Shown here piece by piece: positions 1-8,093 of a stretch of 64,000 bases of DNA. The stretch's first letter is position 1; the number at the start of each line of letters is the position of its first letter. Location: contig NZ_JAJAQI010000004.1 in NCBI RefSeq assembly GCF_020523605.1, positions 1 through 64,000 on the forward strand, written 5' to 3'. The stretch comes from Roseicella aerolata (GTDB lineage: Bacteria > Pseudomonadota > Alphaproteobacteria > Acetobacterales > Acetobacteraceae). The notes under the pieces are model-generated. The model made no database searches. It had not been told where the DNA came from and saw only the letters and a program-made list of their open reading frames with translations. Position numbers and translations under genes: made by a program.

Positions 1-428
1 CAGGCTTCGTCCTCGACGCTCTGGAGCAGGCCCTGCACGACCGACGTCCGGCGAAGGGTCGACTGACATGTCATAGCGATAAGGGGTCGCAGTACGTCAG
101 CATTCGCTACACGGAGCGGCTGCTCAAGGCCGGGATCGAGCCGTCGGTCGGCAGCGTCGGTGACTCGTACGACAACGCGCTCGCCGAGAGCGTTATCGGC
201 CTGTTCAAGACGGAGGTGATCCGTCGTCGCGGACCATGGCGCTCCCTCGAAGCGGTGGAGTTCGCCACCCTCGAGTGGGTCGCCTGGTTCAACACAGGAC
301 GCCTCCTCGAGCCGATCGGAAACATCCCTCCCGCCGAGGCCGAGGCGCGCTACTATGCCCAACGGGAGACAACCGCCCTGGCGGCATGACCCAAGCACAA
401 AAGCCTCCGGCCATCCCGGTGCGGTTCA
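1..428 (+). mobile_element. IS3-family insertion sequence, right end (left part outside window)
   Basis: The stretch holds the end of an IS3-family orfB and a short tail that finishes with GCGGTTCA at 421-428. Read on the other strand this is TGAACCGCACCGGGATGG, close to the TGAACCGCCCCGG terminal inverted repeat common in this family. The left end and any target duplication lie outside the window, so the exact border is inferred. The next base begins an in-frame remnant of a different transposase, so this copy probably inserted into older IS debris. Confidence 0.75.
3..389 (+). CDS. IS3-family transposase OrfB, C-terminal part (cut by window edge)
   Basis: About 128 codons of the integrase core are present and open at the left window edge. 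The visible motif CHSDKGSQYVS carries the second Asp of the DDE triad, and GDSYDNALAESVIGLFKTE carries the catalytic Glu. The order and spacing are typical of IS3 OrfB, the subunit fused by frameshifting to OrfA to give the active transposase. The frame is uninterrupted to the stop, so this copy shows no sign of decay within the window. Whether orfA is intact cannot be seen. Confidence 0.88.
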   Translation, partial: GFVLDALEQALHDRRPAKGRLTCHSDKGSQYVSIRYTERLLKAGIEPSVGSVGDSYDNALAESVIGLFKTEVIRRRGPWRSLEAVEFATLEWVAWFNTGRLLEPIGNIPPAEAEARYYAQRETTALAA

Positions 429-573
429 GGTGTTCGGCACCTGGAAGCGCAGCTATGGCCTGCGGCGGATGCGCTGGCTCGGCCTGGCCAAGGCCGGGCT
501 GCAGGTCAGGCTCGCCGCCATCGCCTACAACCTCCGGCGCACCATCACCATGCTGCAGGGCGCCGCAGCCTGA
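429..573 (+). pseudogene. IS5/IS4-group transposase, C-terminal remnant
   Basis: About 47 codons read VFGTWKRSYGLRRMRWLGLA, then LAAIAYNLRR, and stop at 571-573. This resembles the C-terminal tail of DDE Tnp_1 transposases of the IS5 group, where a FGTxKRxxGxxRxRYRGL segment is followed by a helix ending in NLRR. The fragment starts directly at the inferred end of the IS3 element and has no start of its own. It is best read as the downstream half of an older IS interrupted by the IS3 insertion. The assignment rests on pattern resemblance only. Confidence 0.6.
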
Positions 574-910
574 CGCGGGACGAGTCTGTCCGGGGTGGCC
601 CGAAACGCCCTAATCGAAGGCAAAATCGGCGCCCCTGCCGGCGCTCATATCGCCCAAACCTCCGCATTGCCGAGCCATCTGCTCGTTCTGGTGCGCTGGG
701 CCCGTTCTGGCGCATCCGCGCACAGCTCTCCTCATACCGGCCGCACGAAATCCTGACCGATCACCAGAGGTCGTGCGGCCGGTATCCCTGTTTGTTTGGC
801 GCGCAGCCGCCACACCAACCCTGCGCTGGGTATCACGCCAGCCGCTCCGGATCTTCGGCCGGGCGAGCAGATCACTTCGCTCAGGTGGGTCCACCCGGTC
901 GGGATGTGTC
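574..910. other. Intergenic stretch with no supported gene
   Basis: No convincing reading frame is seen in these 337 bases. The overlapping frames are low-quality shadows with mixed codon use. The only structure is a perfect 15-bp inverted repeat at 734-748/771-785. The segment probably contains the end of the older IS remnant and the 3' flank of the leftward galB-like gene. Confidence 0.5.
734..785. repeat. Perfect 15-bp inverted repeat, 22-nt loop
   Basis: ATACCGGCCGCACGA at 734-748 is exactly reverse-complemented at 771-785, with 22 bases between. It lies between IS debris and the end of galB. It could be a transcription stop for either side, or an old pair of IS ends. No T-run follows on either strand, so a classical terminator is not clearly supported. 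Confidence 0.6.
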
Positions 911-1627
911 CTAGCCCAGCGTCTCCACCACATGCGGGAAGACGCTCTGGAAGCCCTCGCCCCACTTTACCGGCTTCTCGGAATTCCGCGCGGCCTGGGC
1001 GCCGCGCTGCAGCGCGACGCGGGTGTAGTATTCCCAGAGATGCTCCTGCCCCGCCATGCATTCGATGGCGGCGCGCTTCCTCTCCCAGACCGGGGTGATG
1101 TCGAGCAGCATGTCGGGCCGCCAATTGCACTGCTCCGGCTGGTGCGGCTCGAACAGGTAGACCGGCGGGGCGCCGAGGACCGTCTGCCCGGGGTTGTGGC
1201 CATGCGCCTGGGCGGTGATGCGGGCATTCTGGGTGAAGTCCGTCACCGCCGGATGGTCGTGGTTGTAGGGATCCTCCTTGCTGTGCGTGAGCACGAAGCG
1301 CGGCTGCACGGCGCGGAAGACATCCACCAGGCGGAAGAGCGAGTCCCGGCTCAGCGCGATCGGGTAGTCGCCGAGATCCCAGAACTGGATGTCGTGCACG
1401 CCGAGCACGGCGGCGGCGGCGCGGGCTTCCCTCTCCCGCTCCGCCTTCACCCGCTCCAGCGTCATGCCGGGCTGGCGCCAGAGCTTCGCGCTTTCGCCCC
1501 GCTCGCCATAGGAGAGGCAGAGGACGGTCACCTGCCAGCCGTGGGCGGCATGGAGGGCGATGGCGCCGCCGGCGCGCCAGACGAAATCGGCGGAATGGGC
1601 GCTGACGACGAGGGCGGTATCGGCCAT
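911..1627 (-). CDS. galB: 4-oxalomesaconate hydratase-like PIG-L/LmbE-fold protein
   Basis: A 238-residue protein of the LmbE/PIG-L zinc hydrolase fold. The start ALVVSAHSADFVWRAGGAIA, the CLSYGERGESAKLWR segment, the HDHP metal motif and GQEHLWEYYTRVALQRG near the end match GalB of Pseudomonas putida as I remember it. GalB hydrates 4-oxalomesaconate in the gallate/protocatechuate meta-cleavage pathway. The usual AHPDDE metal motif is AHSAD here, as in GalB. I chose ATG 1627; an upstream in-frame TTG at 1648 would add seven residues. No other gallate-pathway gene is adjacent, so the physiological substrate is an inference. It could instead act on a related oxo-acid. Confidence 0.78.
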   Translation of the reverse strand: MADTALVVSAHSADFVWRAGGAIALHAAHGWQVTVLCLSYGERGESAKLWRQPGMTLERVKAEREREARAAAAVLGVHDIQFWDLGDYPIALSRDSLFRLVDVFRAVQPRFVLTHSKEDPYNHDHPAVTDFTQNARITAQAHGHNPGQTVLGAPPVYLFEPHQPEQCNWRPDMLLDITPVWERKRAAIECMAGQEHLWEYYTRVALQRGAQAARNSEKPVKWGEGFQSVFPHVVETLG

Positions 1628-1718
1628 GGACGGTTTCCGGGAAAACAAGGACGGAGGATGAGCCCTCCTCCGCGGGGTACCGCCTGCGGACTCGCAGACA
1701 GAGATGGGGCGCGCGGGG

Positions 1719-1737
1719 GGGGGAATACCGTTCCCCC
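1719..1737. terminator. Candidate hairpin downstream of D-aminopeptidase gene
   Basis: GGGGGAA at 1719-1725 pairs with TTCCCCC at 1731-1737 across a 5-nt loop, six bases past the stop of the leftward dap-like gene. There is no U-tract on that strand. Function as a terminator is therefore only suggested by its position. Confidence 0.35.
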
Positions 1738-1742
1738 GTTTC

Positions 1743-3353
1743 TCACCGCTCCTGCCGCGCGAAGCGCAGCCCGCGTGCCCGGGCCCCGCTCACGATCAGC
1801 CCGGTGATCCGCCCGGCGGCGTCACGCGCCAGTTTCGCGTCCACCCAGCCTTGGAACAGCGTCGCGGGCGTCAGCAGGCGGATGCAGTCGCCCTCGATCG
1901 GCTGCACGGGCCAGGGGCCGGCCGCGGTCAGCGGGCCGCGCACCCGCGCCGCCAGCCCGTCCCCCTCCGCTGCCAGGGTCCAGACCGTGTCCAGTTCCTC
2001 GCAACGGTAGGTCCCGGCCAGCCCCGCCGGCAGCACGGGGGCCTCGGCGGCGCGGCGGAAGAGCGCGACATGGCCGGCATCGGTCTCGATCGCCAGCCGC
2101 CCGCCCTCCGGCAGGGTGACGGTGAAGGGATAGATGCCGCGCCGGGCGGCCAGGCGGCCATCCTCGGCCGGGGCCAGGGCGAAGGGCAGGCCGTGCTGGG
2201 TCGCGGTCGGCGTGCCATCGGCCTCGATCCCGAACTCCACCGTCGTGCCGCTCTCCGGCTCCAGCCAGCGGCCCGTCAGCGCCCCCAGCGCCGGGCGGGG
2301 CGGCAGGGCAGGGACCGGATGCAGGCCCGGCCGGCCCTCCAGCGCCGCGTCGAGCATCTGGTGGCCCAGGTGATGCACATCGATCCCGCCATGATTGGCG
2401 ATGGCGATCACCGTGACCCCCGCCTCCGGCGCCCGCAGGAAGCAGGTCTTGAAGCCGGGCCAGAGCCCGCCGTGATTCTCCGTGCGCAGGCCACGATACC
2501 TCGTCACCTCCAGCCCGCGGGCATAGAGGTTGAGCGTGCCGTTGCTGAAGGGCGCCCGCTCCGCCAGCGCCCGCCCCAGCGCCACCCCGCCCACCTGGCC
2601 GGTGGTGAAGTTCCGGTCCCAGAGCGCCAGGTCCTCGACGCAGGAGACGAGGCCGCCCTCGCCGCCCAGTGGGAAGCCGTGCAGGGCGCGGACGAAGCCG
2701 CCATCCTGCGGGAAATAGCTGGTGGCGAGGCCCGGGACGATCTCCGTCACGCTCGGCGTGTGGCGCGTCCGCGTCATGCCGAGGGGGGCGAAGATCCGCC
2801 GCTCCAGGACGGCGCCGAGCGGCTCGCCCGCCGCCGCCTCGACGATCCGCCCGAGCAGCAGGAAGCCGGTATTGGAATAGAGGAAGCGCGTGCCGGGCGG
2901 GAAATTGAGGCCGCGCTGCCGGCCGATGGCGGCCAGCAGATGCTCCGCGGTTGCGGGATGCGACAGGTCGGTGCCCGAGAGCCGCATCAGCTCCAGCATG
3001 TCCCGGAGGCCGGAGCAGTTGCGCATCAGCTGGTCGATGCGAATCGCCGCGCCGAAATCGGGCAGTTCCGGCAGCCAGGCATGGATCTCGTCCTCGGTCG
3101 AGAGCCTGCCCTCGGCCGCCAGCAGCAGGATGGCGGCGCAGGTGAACTGCTTGCTGACCGAGGCGATGCGGAAGCAGGTCTCCGGCCCGATCGGCACGCC
3201 GAGTTCGAGGCTCGCCGCGCCCGCGCTCTCCTGCAGCACCAGGGCGCCGTCCCGCACCAGGCCCAGCGTCGCGCCGGGGCTGCCCGGCCGGTCCCAGGGC
3301 GCGAGCAGCCGGCGCGCCTTCCGGCGCAGGGCGAGAAGGTCGAGATCGGTCAT
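1743..3353 (-). CDS. D-aminopeptidase-like serine hydrolase (family S12)
   Basis: A 536-residue penicillin-recognising hydrolase. Visible motifs are S65-V-S-K68 (nucleophile and general base), the Y159-S-N161 motif and H294-G-G in place of the KTG triad. That combination, and a C-terminal half of about 200 residues likely forming two beta-barrel domains, fit D-aminopeptidase of Ochrobactrum anthropi (520 residues), which removes N-terminal D-amino acids from peptides and amides. There is no signal peptide, so a cytoplasmic site is expected. I chose ATG 3353 (MTDLDLLALRRKAR); in-frame extensions to 3443 have no family support. It could be a general beta-lactamase-fold esterase, but the HGG motif favours DAP. 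Confidence 0.8.
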   Translation of the reverse strand: MTDLDLLALRRKARRLLAPWDRPGSPGATLGLVRDGALVLQESAGAASLELGVPIGPETCFRIASVSKQFTCAAILLLAAEGRLSTEDEIHAWLPELPDFGAAIRIDQLMRNCSGLRDMLELMRLSGTDLSHPATAEHLLAAIGRQRGLNFPPGTRFLYSNTGFLLLGRIVEAAAGEPLGAVLERRIFAPLGMTRTRHTPSVTEIVPGLATSYFPQDGGFVRALHGFPLGGEGGLVSCVEDLALWDRNFTTGQVGGVALGRALAERAPFSNGTLNLYARGLEVTRYRGLRTENHGGLWPGFKTCFLRAPEAGVTVIAIANHGGIDVHHLGHQMLDAALEGRPGLHPVPALPPRPALGALTGRWLEPESGTTVEFGIEADGTPTATQHGLPFALAPAEDGRLAARRGIYPFTVTLPEGGRLAIETDAGHVALFRRAAEAPVLPAGLAGTYRCEELDTVWTLAAEGDGLAARVRGPLTAAGPWPVQPIEGDCIRLLTPATLFQGWVDAKLARDAAGRITGLIVSGARARGLRFARQER

Positions 3354-3357
3354 GTCC

Positions 3358-3425
3358 GGCGCATGACATGCTGACGCATGCCATGCCTCAGACGCCGGTG
3401 GCCCTCCGGGCCTTGGCTTCGCGGC
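3358..3425. repeat. Element resembling the segment at 36162-36235
   Basis: The run starting GCATGACATGCTGACGCATG and continuing through CCTCAG, CGCCGG and CTTGGCT is similar in order to a segment upstream of the cupin gene near 36165-36225. The match is interrupted and was found by eye. It may be a second, degenerate intergenic repeat family. No gene is seen in 3354-3515. Confidence 0.3.
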
Positions 3426-3515
3426 ACTGGCCGCGGCGCGCATCCGCGCGCCCGGCCCGCTGCGCGGGCCGCAGGTTGGGACGTCATGAGCCAGGCATCA
3501 TGGAAAAGGAACCCT

Positions 3516-4490
3516 TCAGTGCAGGCGGGGCGCCTTGAGGAAGGAGCGCCGGTCGATGGAGGCCAGCACCAGCTCCTGCGGCGCGGAGTCCCGGGTGATG
3601 GTGAGGCGCACCTTCACCCCGGCCGTGCCGGTGGCCCAAACGGCGCGCCAGAGGCCCGACAGGTCCGAGACGCGAGTATTGCCCACCGCCAGGATCCGGT
3701 CCCCCTCCTGCACCCCCGCCTTCTCCGCCGGCCCCTTGCGGGCCATGGAGCTGATGACGACGCCGCTCTCATCCTCGGTCGCGTAGAGGCCGAGCCAGGG
3801 GCGGGCCGGCTTGTTCGGCCGGCCGAAGGCCAGCAGGTCGCCGAGGATGGGCGGCAGTAGGCTGGCCGGCACCACCATGTTGAGGTCGACGCGCCGCCCC
3901 TTGCCGTCCTGCTGCTGCATGACGAGGGAGCCGATGCCCATCAGCCTGCCATCGCCGCCGATCAGCCCTGCCCCGCCCCAGGAGGGATGCGCGGGCGCGG
4001 TGAAGATCGCGTCCTCCAGCATGTATTCCCAATAGCCCGCGAATTCCTGCCGCGCCGCCACGGTGCAGCGCAGCGCATGCTTGCGGCCGCCCGCGGAGGC
4101 GAGGATGCAGGTATCGCCCGGCCGGGGCTGGTCGCCGGTCTCGAGCGGCAGGGCCGGCAGGTTGAGCTTGCCGAGCGCCTGGATCAGCCCGAGCCCGGTC
4201 TCGAAATCATAGGCCAGGGCATGGCCGGGAATCGCCCGGCCGTCATGCGTGGTCAGCCAGATCGTCTCGGCTTCCGTCACCAGATAGCCGATGGTGGCGA
4301 TCAGCCCGTCCGGCCGGATCACCACTCCGCTGCCCGCGCGTTCGGTCCCGAGCGTCTGCGCCGTGAAGGCATCCGGCGGGACCAGCGCCTTCACCGCGAC
4401 CACGGAGCGCAGCACCTGGTCCAGGTCGAACTCATGCTCGGAGGGGTCCGGCTGGAGGTCCGACGGAATTTCCCATTCGCTGCTTGGCAT
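3516..4490 (-). CDS. Trypsin-fold/PDZ protein of HtrA type, catalytic residues missing
   Basis: A 324-residue protein with an HtrA-like chymotrypsin domain (about 25-205) and one PDZ domain (about 222-305, from PWLGLYATEDESGVVISSM). GSGVVIRPDGLIATIGYLVT aligns with the region around the HtrA catalytic His, but the His position is Tyr69. The Asp equivalent is kept (D95 in YDFETGLGLI). The GNSGG loop is replaced by S170-W-G-G, placing Trp171 at the nucleophile. The protein is therefore probably proteolytically inactive, perhaps a peptide-binding scaffold. No signal peptide is visible, so it may be cytoplasmic. ATG 4490 starts just before the conserved region. The gene diverges from the NeuD-like gene at 4602. 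Confidence 0.75.
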   Translation of the reverse strand: MPSSEWEIPSDLQPDPSEHEFDLDQVLRSVVAVKALVPPDAFTAQTLGTERAGSGVVIRPDGLIATIGYLVTEAETIWLTTHDGRAIPGHALAYDFETGLGLIQALGKLNLPALPLETGDQPRPGDTCILASAGGRKHALRCTVAARQEFAGYWEYMLEDAIFTAPAHPSWGGAGLIGGDGRLMGIGSLVMQQQDGKGRRVDLNMVVPASLLPPILGDLLAFGRPNKPARPWLGLYATEDESGVVISSMARKGPAEKAGVQEGDRILAVGNTRVSDLSGLWRAVWATGTAGVKVRLTITRDSAPQELVLASIDRRSFLKAPRLH

Positions 4491-4601
4491 GCCTATGCGT
4501 CCGCTCCGCCCCCGAGGGGTTGATCTTCGGTGTGAATATCGGCCGATCCGACGGGTTCGCCAACGCAGGAGATGCCGGATGGATGGAAAGGGGAGACGGC
4601 C

Positions 4602-5252
4602 GTGGCGGAAAAACTGGTGATACTGGGTGCCGGCGGCCACGGTCGGGCGCTGATCGAACTGCTGCGGGAGCTGGGCGGGATCGAGCCGGTCGGGCTGGTG
4701 GATGCCACCCCGGCGCTGCCGGAGATGCTGGGCCTGCCGGTGCTGGGTGACGAATCGGTGCTGCCCGGCCTGCGGCGGGCCGGGGTGGGACTGGCCTGCA
4801 TCGCGATCGGCGATGCCGCGGCGCGGCTGGCAGCGGCGGAGCGGCTGGCGGCTCTCGGCTTCGGCTTCCCGCCCCTGGTGCACCCTGCCGCCATCCGGGC
4901 CCGCAGCGCGACCGTGGGGGAGGGGAGCGTGGTGCTGCCGCGGGCGGTTCTGGGCGCCGCCGCCCGGGTCGGGCGCTTCTGCATCGTGAATACCGGCGCG
5001 ATCCTCGAGCATGACGTGGTGGTGGAGGAGGGCGCGCATTGCGCCCCCGGCTGCGTGCTGCCGGGCGGCGTGCGGGTGGGCGCCCGGGCGCTGGTCGGCG
5101 CCGGTGCCGCCTGCCGGCCCTATGTGACGATCGGGGCGGGGGCGGTGGTCGGCACCGGCGCGGCAGTGACGGAGGATGTGCCGCCCGGCGCGGTGGTGGG
5201 CGGCGTGCCGGCGCGGCCGCTCGGCCAGGCTCCCGCGCCCGGCGCGGTCTGA
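4602..5252 (+). CDS. NeuD/PglD-family sugar O/N-acyltransferase
   Basis: A 216-residue protein with the family's two-part design. An N-terminal Rossmann-like domain begins KLVILGAGGHGRALIELL, and from about residue 85 a left-handed beta-helix of hexapeptide repeats runs to the C-terminus (for example VVGTGAAVTEDVPPGAVVGG). Members transfer acetyl groups from acetyl-CoA to amino or hydroxyl sugars for surface glycans. I chose GTG 4602 because GGGGAG sits just upstream and the product begins at the conserved AEKLVILGAGG. ATG 4572 is in frame but its AGGAG touches the ATG. No glycan cluster adjoins it, so the acceptor is unknown. Confidence 0.8.
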   Translation: MAEKLVILGAGGHGRALIELLRELGGIEPVGLVDATPALPEMLGLPVLGDESVLPGLRRAGVGLACIAIGDAAARLAAAERLAALGFGFPPLVHPAAIRARSATVGEGSVVLPRAVLGAAARVGRFCIVNTGAILEHDVVVEEGAHCAPGCVLPGGVRVGARALVGAGAACRPYVTIGAGAVVGTGAAVTEDVPPGAVVGGVPARPLGQAPAPGAV

Positions 5253-5325
5253 CGGCGGCCGGGCCGCATCCGGGCGCGGGTCACGCCGCCCCGCGCCGGC
5301 TCAACCCGGCCTGGCGGGTGAGTGA

Positions 5326-5344
5326 GGGAGGGCAGGGCCCTCCC
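5326..5344. terminator. Candidate bidirectional hairpin between convergent genes
   Basis: GGGAGGGC (5326-5333) pairs perfectly with GCCCTCCC (5337-5344) over a 3-nt loop. It lies between the stops of the acyltransferase gene (5252) and the leftward ABC binding-protein gene (5352). The plus-strand exit reads GCGGGTTT, only a weak T-rich tail. Confidence 0.45.
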
Positions 5345-5351
5345 GCGGGTT

Positions 5352-6938
5352 TCACGCCCGCCGCACGTTCCATGGATAGGGCGAGGTTCCCTTCAGCACC
5401 CCCGTCACCCCGCGATGCGCGGTGCGGATGAAGAACTGGCCGAGCGGCAGGAAGGGCACCTGCTGCCAGCTTTCCTGCTGGATCTGCTCGGCGATGCGCT
5501 TCTGCTCCGCCTCGCCCTCCGCCACCAGCCAGGCGGCGGTCAGCTCCTCGATGCGCGGGTTGCTGTACCAGCCGAACCAGCCGCGCTCGCCCTGGCCGCG
5601 GATCGGCGCGTTGACGGCGGGGTTGATGATGGAGATGCCCGGCCACCAGGTGTGGAAGATGCTCCAGCCGCCCTTCTCCACCGGTTCCTTACTGACGCGG
5701 CGCTGCACCAGGCTGCCCCAGTCCATCTCCTGCAACTCGACATTCATGCCGCAGCGGCGCAGGACATCCGCAGTGATCTGGCCGAAGGGGCCGATGGTGG
5801 GGAAGTCGGTCGGGTTGATGACGACGACCTTCTCCCCCTTGTATCCCGCTTCCTGCAGCATGCGGCGCACGCGGGCGGGGTCGCGCGGCCCGGCAAGCGC
5901 CTCGCCGCCCGTCGTGGTGCCGTAGGGGGTGCCGCAGGGCCACATGGAATGGCAGGTCTTCCAGGCCTCCGGGTCATTGCCCGTGACGGCCTGGACATAG
6001 TCCTCCTGGTTGATGGCGTGCAGCAGCGCGCGGCGGATGCCGGCATTGTCGAAGGGCGGATGCAGGTGGTTGAAGCGGCAGAAGCCGATATAGCCGAGGG
6101 TGTTGGCGATCTCGATGGTGACGCCCCGGGTGCGGCGCAGCACCGGGATCAGGTCCGCGTTCACCTGCTCCCACCAGTCGATCTCGCCGGATTGCAGGGC
6201 CGCCGCGGCGGTCGCGCTGTCCGGGATGATGGTCCATTCCACGCGCTCGAAATGCGCCTGCTTGCCGCCGGCGGTGCGGCTCGGCGGCTCCTGCCGCGGC
6301 ACATAGCGCTCGTTCCGCGCATAGACCACGCGGCTGCCGGAGATGTATTCATTGGCGAGGAACCGGTAGGGGCCCGAGCCGACGATCTCGGTGACCTGCT
6401 GGAAGGGATCGGTCCTGGCGATCCGCTCCGGCATGATGAAGGCGGCATTGGCGAAGGGCTTTGCGAGAGCCTCCACCAGGAGGGGGAAGGGCGACTTCAG
6501 CCGGATGCGCAGCGTCCGGTCGTCCGGCGCTTCCCACGCATCCACCACGGCGCCGAGCGACTGGCCGAAGGTGTCGCGCCGCACCCAGCGCGCCAGGCTC
6601 GCGGCGCAGTCGCGCGCCAGCACCGGCTCGCCGTCATGGAAGCGGAGCCCGTCCCGCAGGCGGATGGTCCAGGTGCGGCGGTCGTCCGAGACCTCGTGGC
6701 CTTCCGCCATCTGCGGCCGAACCTTGAGGTCGTCGGTCGTGCCGTAGAGCGTGTCGAAGACGGTCCAGCCGTGGTTCTCGGTGACCCCCGCGGTGGTCCA
6801 GATGGGGTCGAGCGAGGTGAGGTTGGCCTGCGGTACCATGCGCAGGGTGCGGGCGCGCATGTCCTGGCCGTAGGCGGGGGCGGCGAGCGGCGCGGCTGGC
6901 AGCGCCGCTGCGGCCTTGAGAAGGCTGCGTCTCTGCAT
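5352..6938 (-). CDS. ABC transporter substrate-binding protein, family 5 (peptide/nickel type)
   Basis: A 528-residue SBP_bac_5 protein. The N-terminus has two arginines and a hydrophobic stretch (MQRRSLLKAAAALPAAPLAA), a Sec or Tat-like export signal. The body shows the DppA/OppA pattern: LTSLDPIWTTAGVTENHGW near the mature start, RLRDGLRFHDGEPV about residue 95, and IGFCRFNHLHPPF with the RRALLHAIN helix later. It would bind short peptides or similar solutes in the periplasm and deliver them to a DppBCDF-like permease. No permease or ATPase genes are adjacent, so this is an orphan binding protein whose transporter must lie elsewhere. ATG 6938 is preceded by GGGAAG. Confidence 0.85.
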   Translation of the reverse strand: MQRRSLLKAAAALPAAPLAAPAYGQDMRARTLRMVPQANLTSLDPIWTTAGVTENHGWTVFDTLYGTTDDLKVRPQMAEGHEVSDDRRTWTIRLRDGLRFHDGEPVLARDCAASLARWVRRDTFGQSLGAVVDAWEAPDDRTLRIRLKSPFPLLVEALAKPFANAAFIMPERIARTDPFQQVTEIVGSGPYRFLANEYISGSRVVYARNERYVPRQEPPSRTAGGKQAHFERVEWTIIPDSATAAAALQSGEIDWWEQVNADLIPVLRRTRGVTIEIANTLGYIGFCRFNHLHPPFDNAGIRRALLHAINQEDYVQAVTGNDPEAWKTCHSMWPCGTPYGTTTGGEALAGPRDPARVRRMLQEAGYKGEKVVVINPTDFPTIGPFGQITADVLRRCGMNVELQEMDWGSLVQRRVSKEPVEKGGWSIFHTWWPGISIINPAVNAPIRGQGERGWFGWYSNPRIEELTAAWLVAEGEAEQKRIAEQIQQESWQQVPFLPLGQFFIRTAHRGVTGVLKGTSPYPWNVRRA

Positions 6939-7011
6939 GGCGGGTCTTCCCGAACGTCTCCGCCCGCCATGCTGCCATCCTTGCGTCCCGCGAAGGAAGG
7001 CCTGCCGCGCG

Positions 7012-7917
7012 CTACTCCGCCTGCACCACGTTCCGCAGGCGGCCGATGCCGTCGATCTCGCACTCGATGACGTCGCCGGGCTGCAGGGTCTTCGGCGGCT
7101 GCATGGCGTAGCCGACGCCCTCCGGCGTGCCGGTGATGATCACGTCGCCCGGGCGCAGGGTGAAGCCGATCGAGAGCTGGTGGATGATCTCCTTCACGTC
7201 GAAGATCATCTTGGAGGTGTGGCTGTCCTGCCGCTTCTCCCCGTTCACGAACAGCCGGATGCCGGTGTTCAGCCCGTCCAGCTCATCCACCGGGACGATC
7301 CAGGGGCCGAGCGGGCAGGACCGGTCCAGCGACTTGCCCTTGAACCACTGGCCGTAGCGGCGCTGCAGGTCGCGCCCCGTCACGTCGTTGCCGATGGTCC
7401 AGCCGAAGACGTGGTCGAGCGCCTTCTCCTTCGGGATGTCGCGCCCCGCGGTGCCGATGATGACGGCCAGCTCCACCTCGTAGTCCAGCCAGTTGGTCAC
7501 CCCGGCATGCGCCGGGATCCAGTCCTCTGGCGCGATGACGCAGTCGGGCGCCTTGGTGAAGAATTGCGGGTATTTCGGCAATTCGGATTGGGTGATCCCT
7601 CGCGTCCGGTCGCCCTCCGCCACATGGTCCATGTAGTTGCGGCCGACGCAGAAGACATTGCGCCGCGGCCGGGGGATGGGGGCCAGCAGGCGCCAGGACC
7701 CGGCGGGCTGGATCGCGGCGGCGGGCGGGTTGGCGGCCAGCGCGCGCACCGCGGCGAGGGCGGCCGGCCCGCCCTCGATCAGCGTCAGCATGTCGCCCGC
7801 ACCCGGGGCGCCCGGCACGGCCGAGAGGTCGAGCATGCGCCCATCCTCCAGCACGCAGCCGATGCGTGGCCCCTTCGTCCCCCCCTGGGCCTCTGTGAAG
7901 GTGGCGAGCCTGGTCAT
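7012..7917 (-). CDS. Fumarylacetoacetate hydrolase family protein
   Basis: A 301-residue FAH-superfamily enzyme. The catalytic domain begins at NVFCVGRNYMDHVAEG, followed by the metal-binding WLDYEVELAVIIG, GWTIGNDVTGRDLQRR, KSLDRSCPLGPWIV and GDVIITGTPEGVGYAM. These Mg-dependent hydrolases, decarboxylases and isomerases cleave C-C bonds in acylpyruvate-like intermediates of aromatic catabolism. An extra N-terminal domain of about 90 residues is typical of the 300-residue group. I chose ATG 7917, preceded by GGGGGGAAG; upstream in-frame codons lack this. It lies 74 bases upstream of the binding-protein gene in the same direction. Substrate cannot be told from sequence. Confidence 0.85.
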   Translation of the reverse strand: MTRLATFTEAQGGTKGPRIGCVLEDGRMLDLSAVPGAPGAGDMLTLIEGGPAALAAVRALAANPPAAAIQPAGSWRLLAPIPRPRRNVFCVGRNYMDHVAEGDRTRGITQSELPKYPQFFTKAPDCVIAPEDWIPAHAGVTNWLDYEVELAVIIGTAGRDIPKEKALDHVFGWTIGNDVTGRDLQRRYGQWFKGKSLDRSCPLGPWIVPVDELDGLNTGIRLFVNGEKRQDSHTSKMIFDVKEIIHQLSIGFTLRPGDVIITGTPEGVGYAMQPPKTLQPGDVIECEIDGIGRLRNVVQAE

Positions 7918-8093
7918 GGATCTTCCCCCCATTCGGGATTCGCTGTGCCGCAGGGGACCCCGCAGGCGATCCGCTGGCAAGCCCCGGCAGCGCCGAGCCG
8001 GCGCCACAGGTCAGCGCAGCGGTGGATTCATCCGTTGGAAGTGGATATGGGCGTACCGATCCATCAGCGTGAAATATGCCTGGGAGCCTTTGC

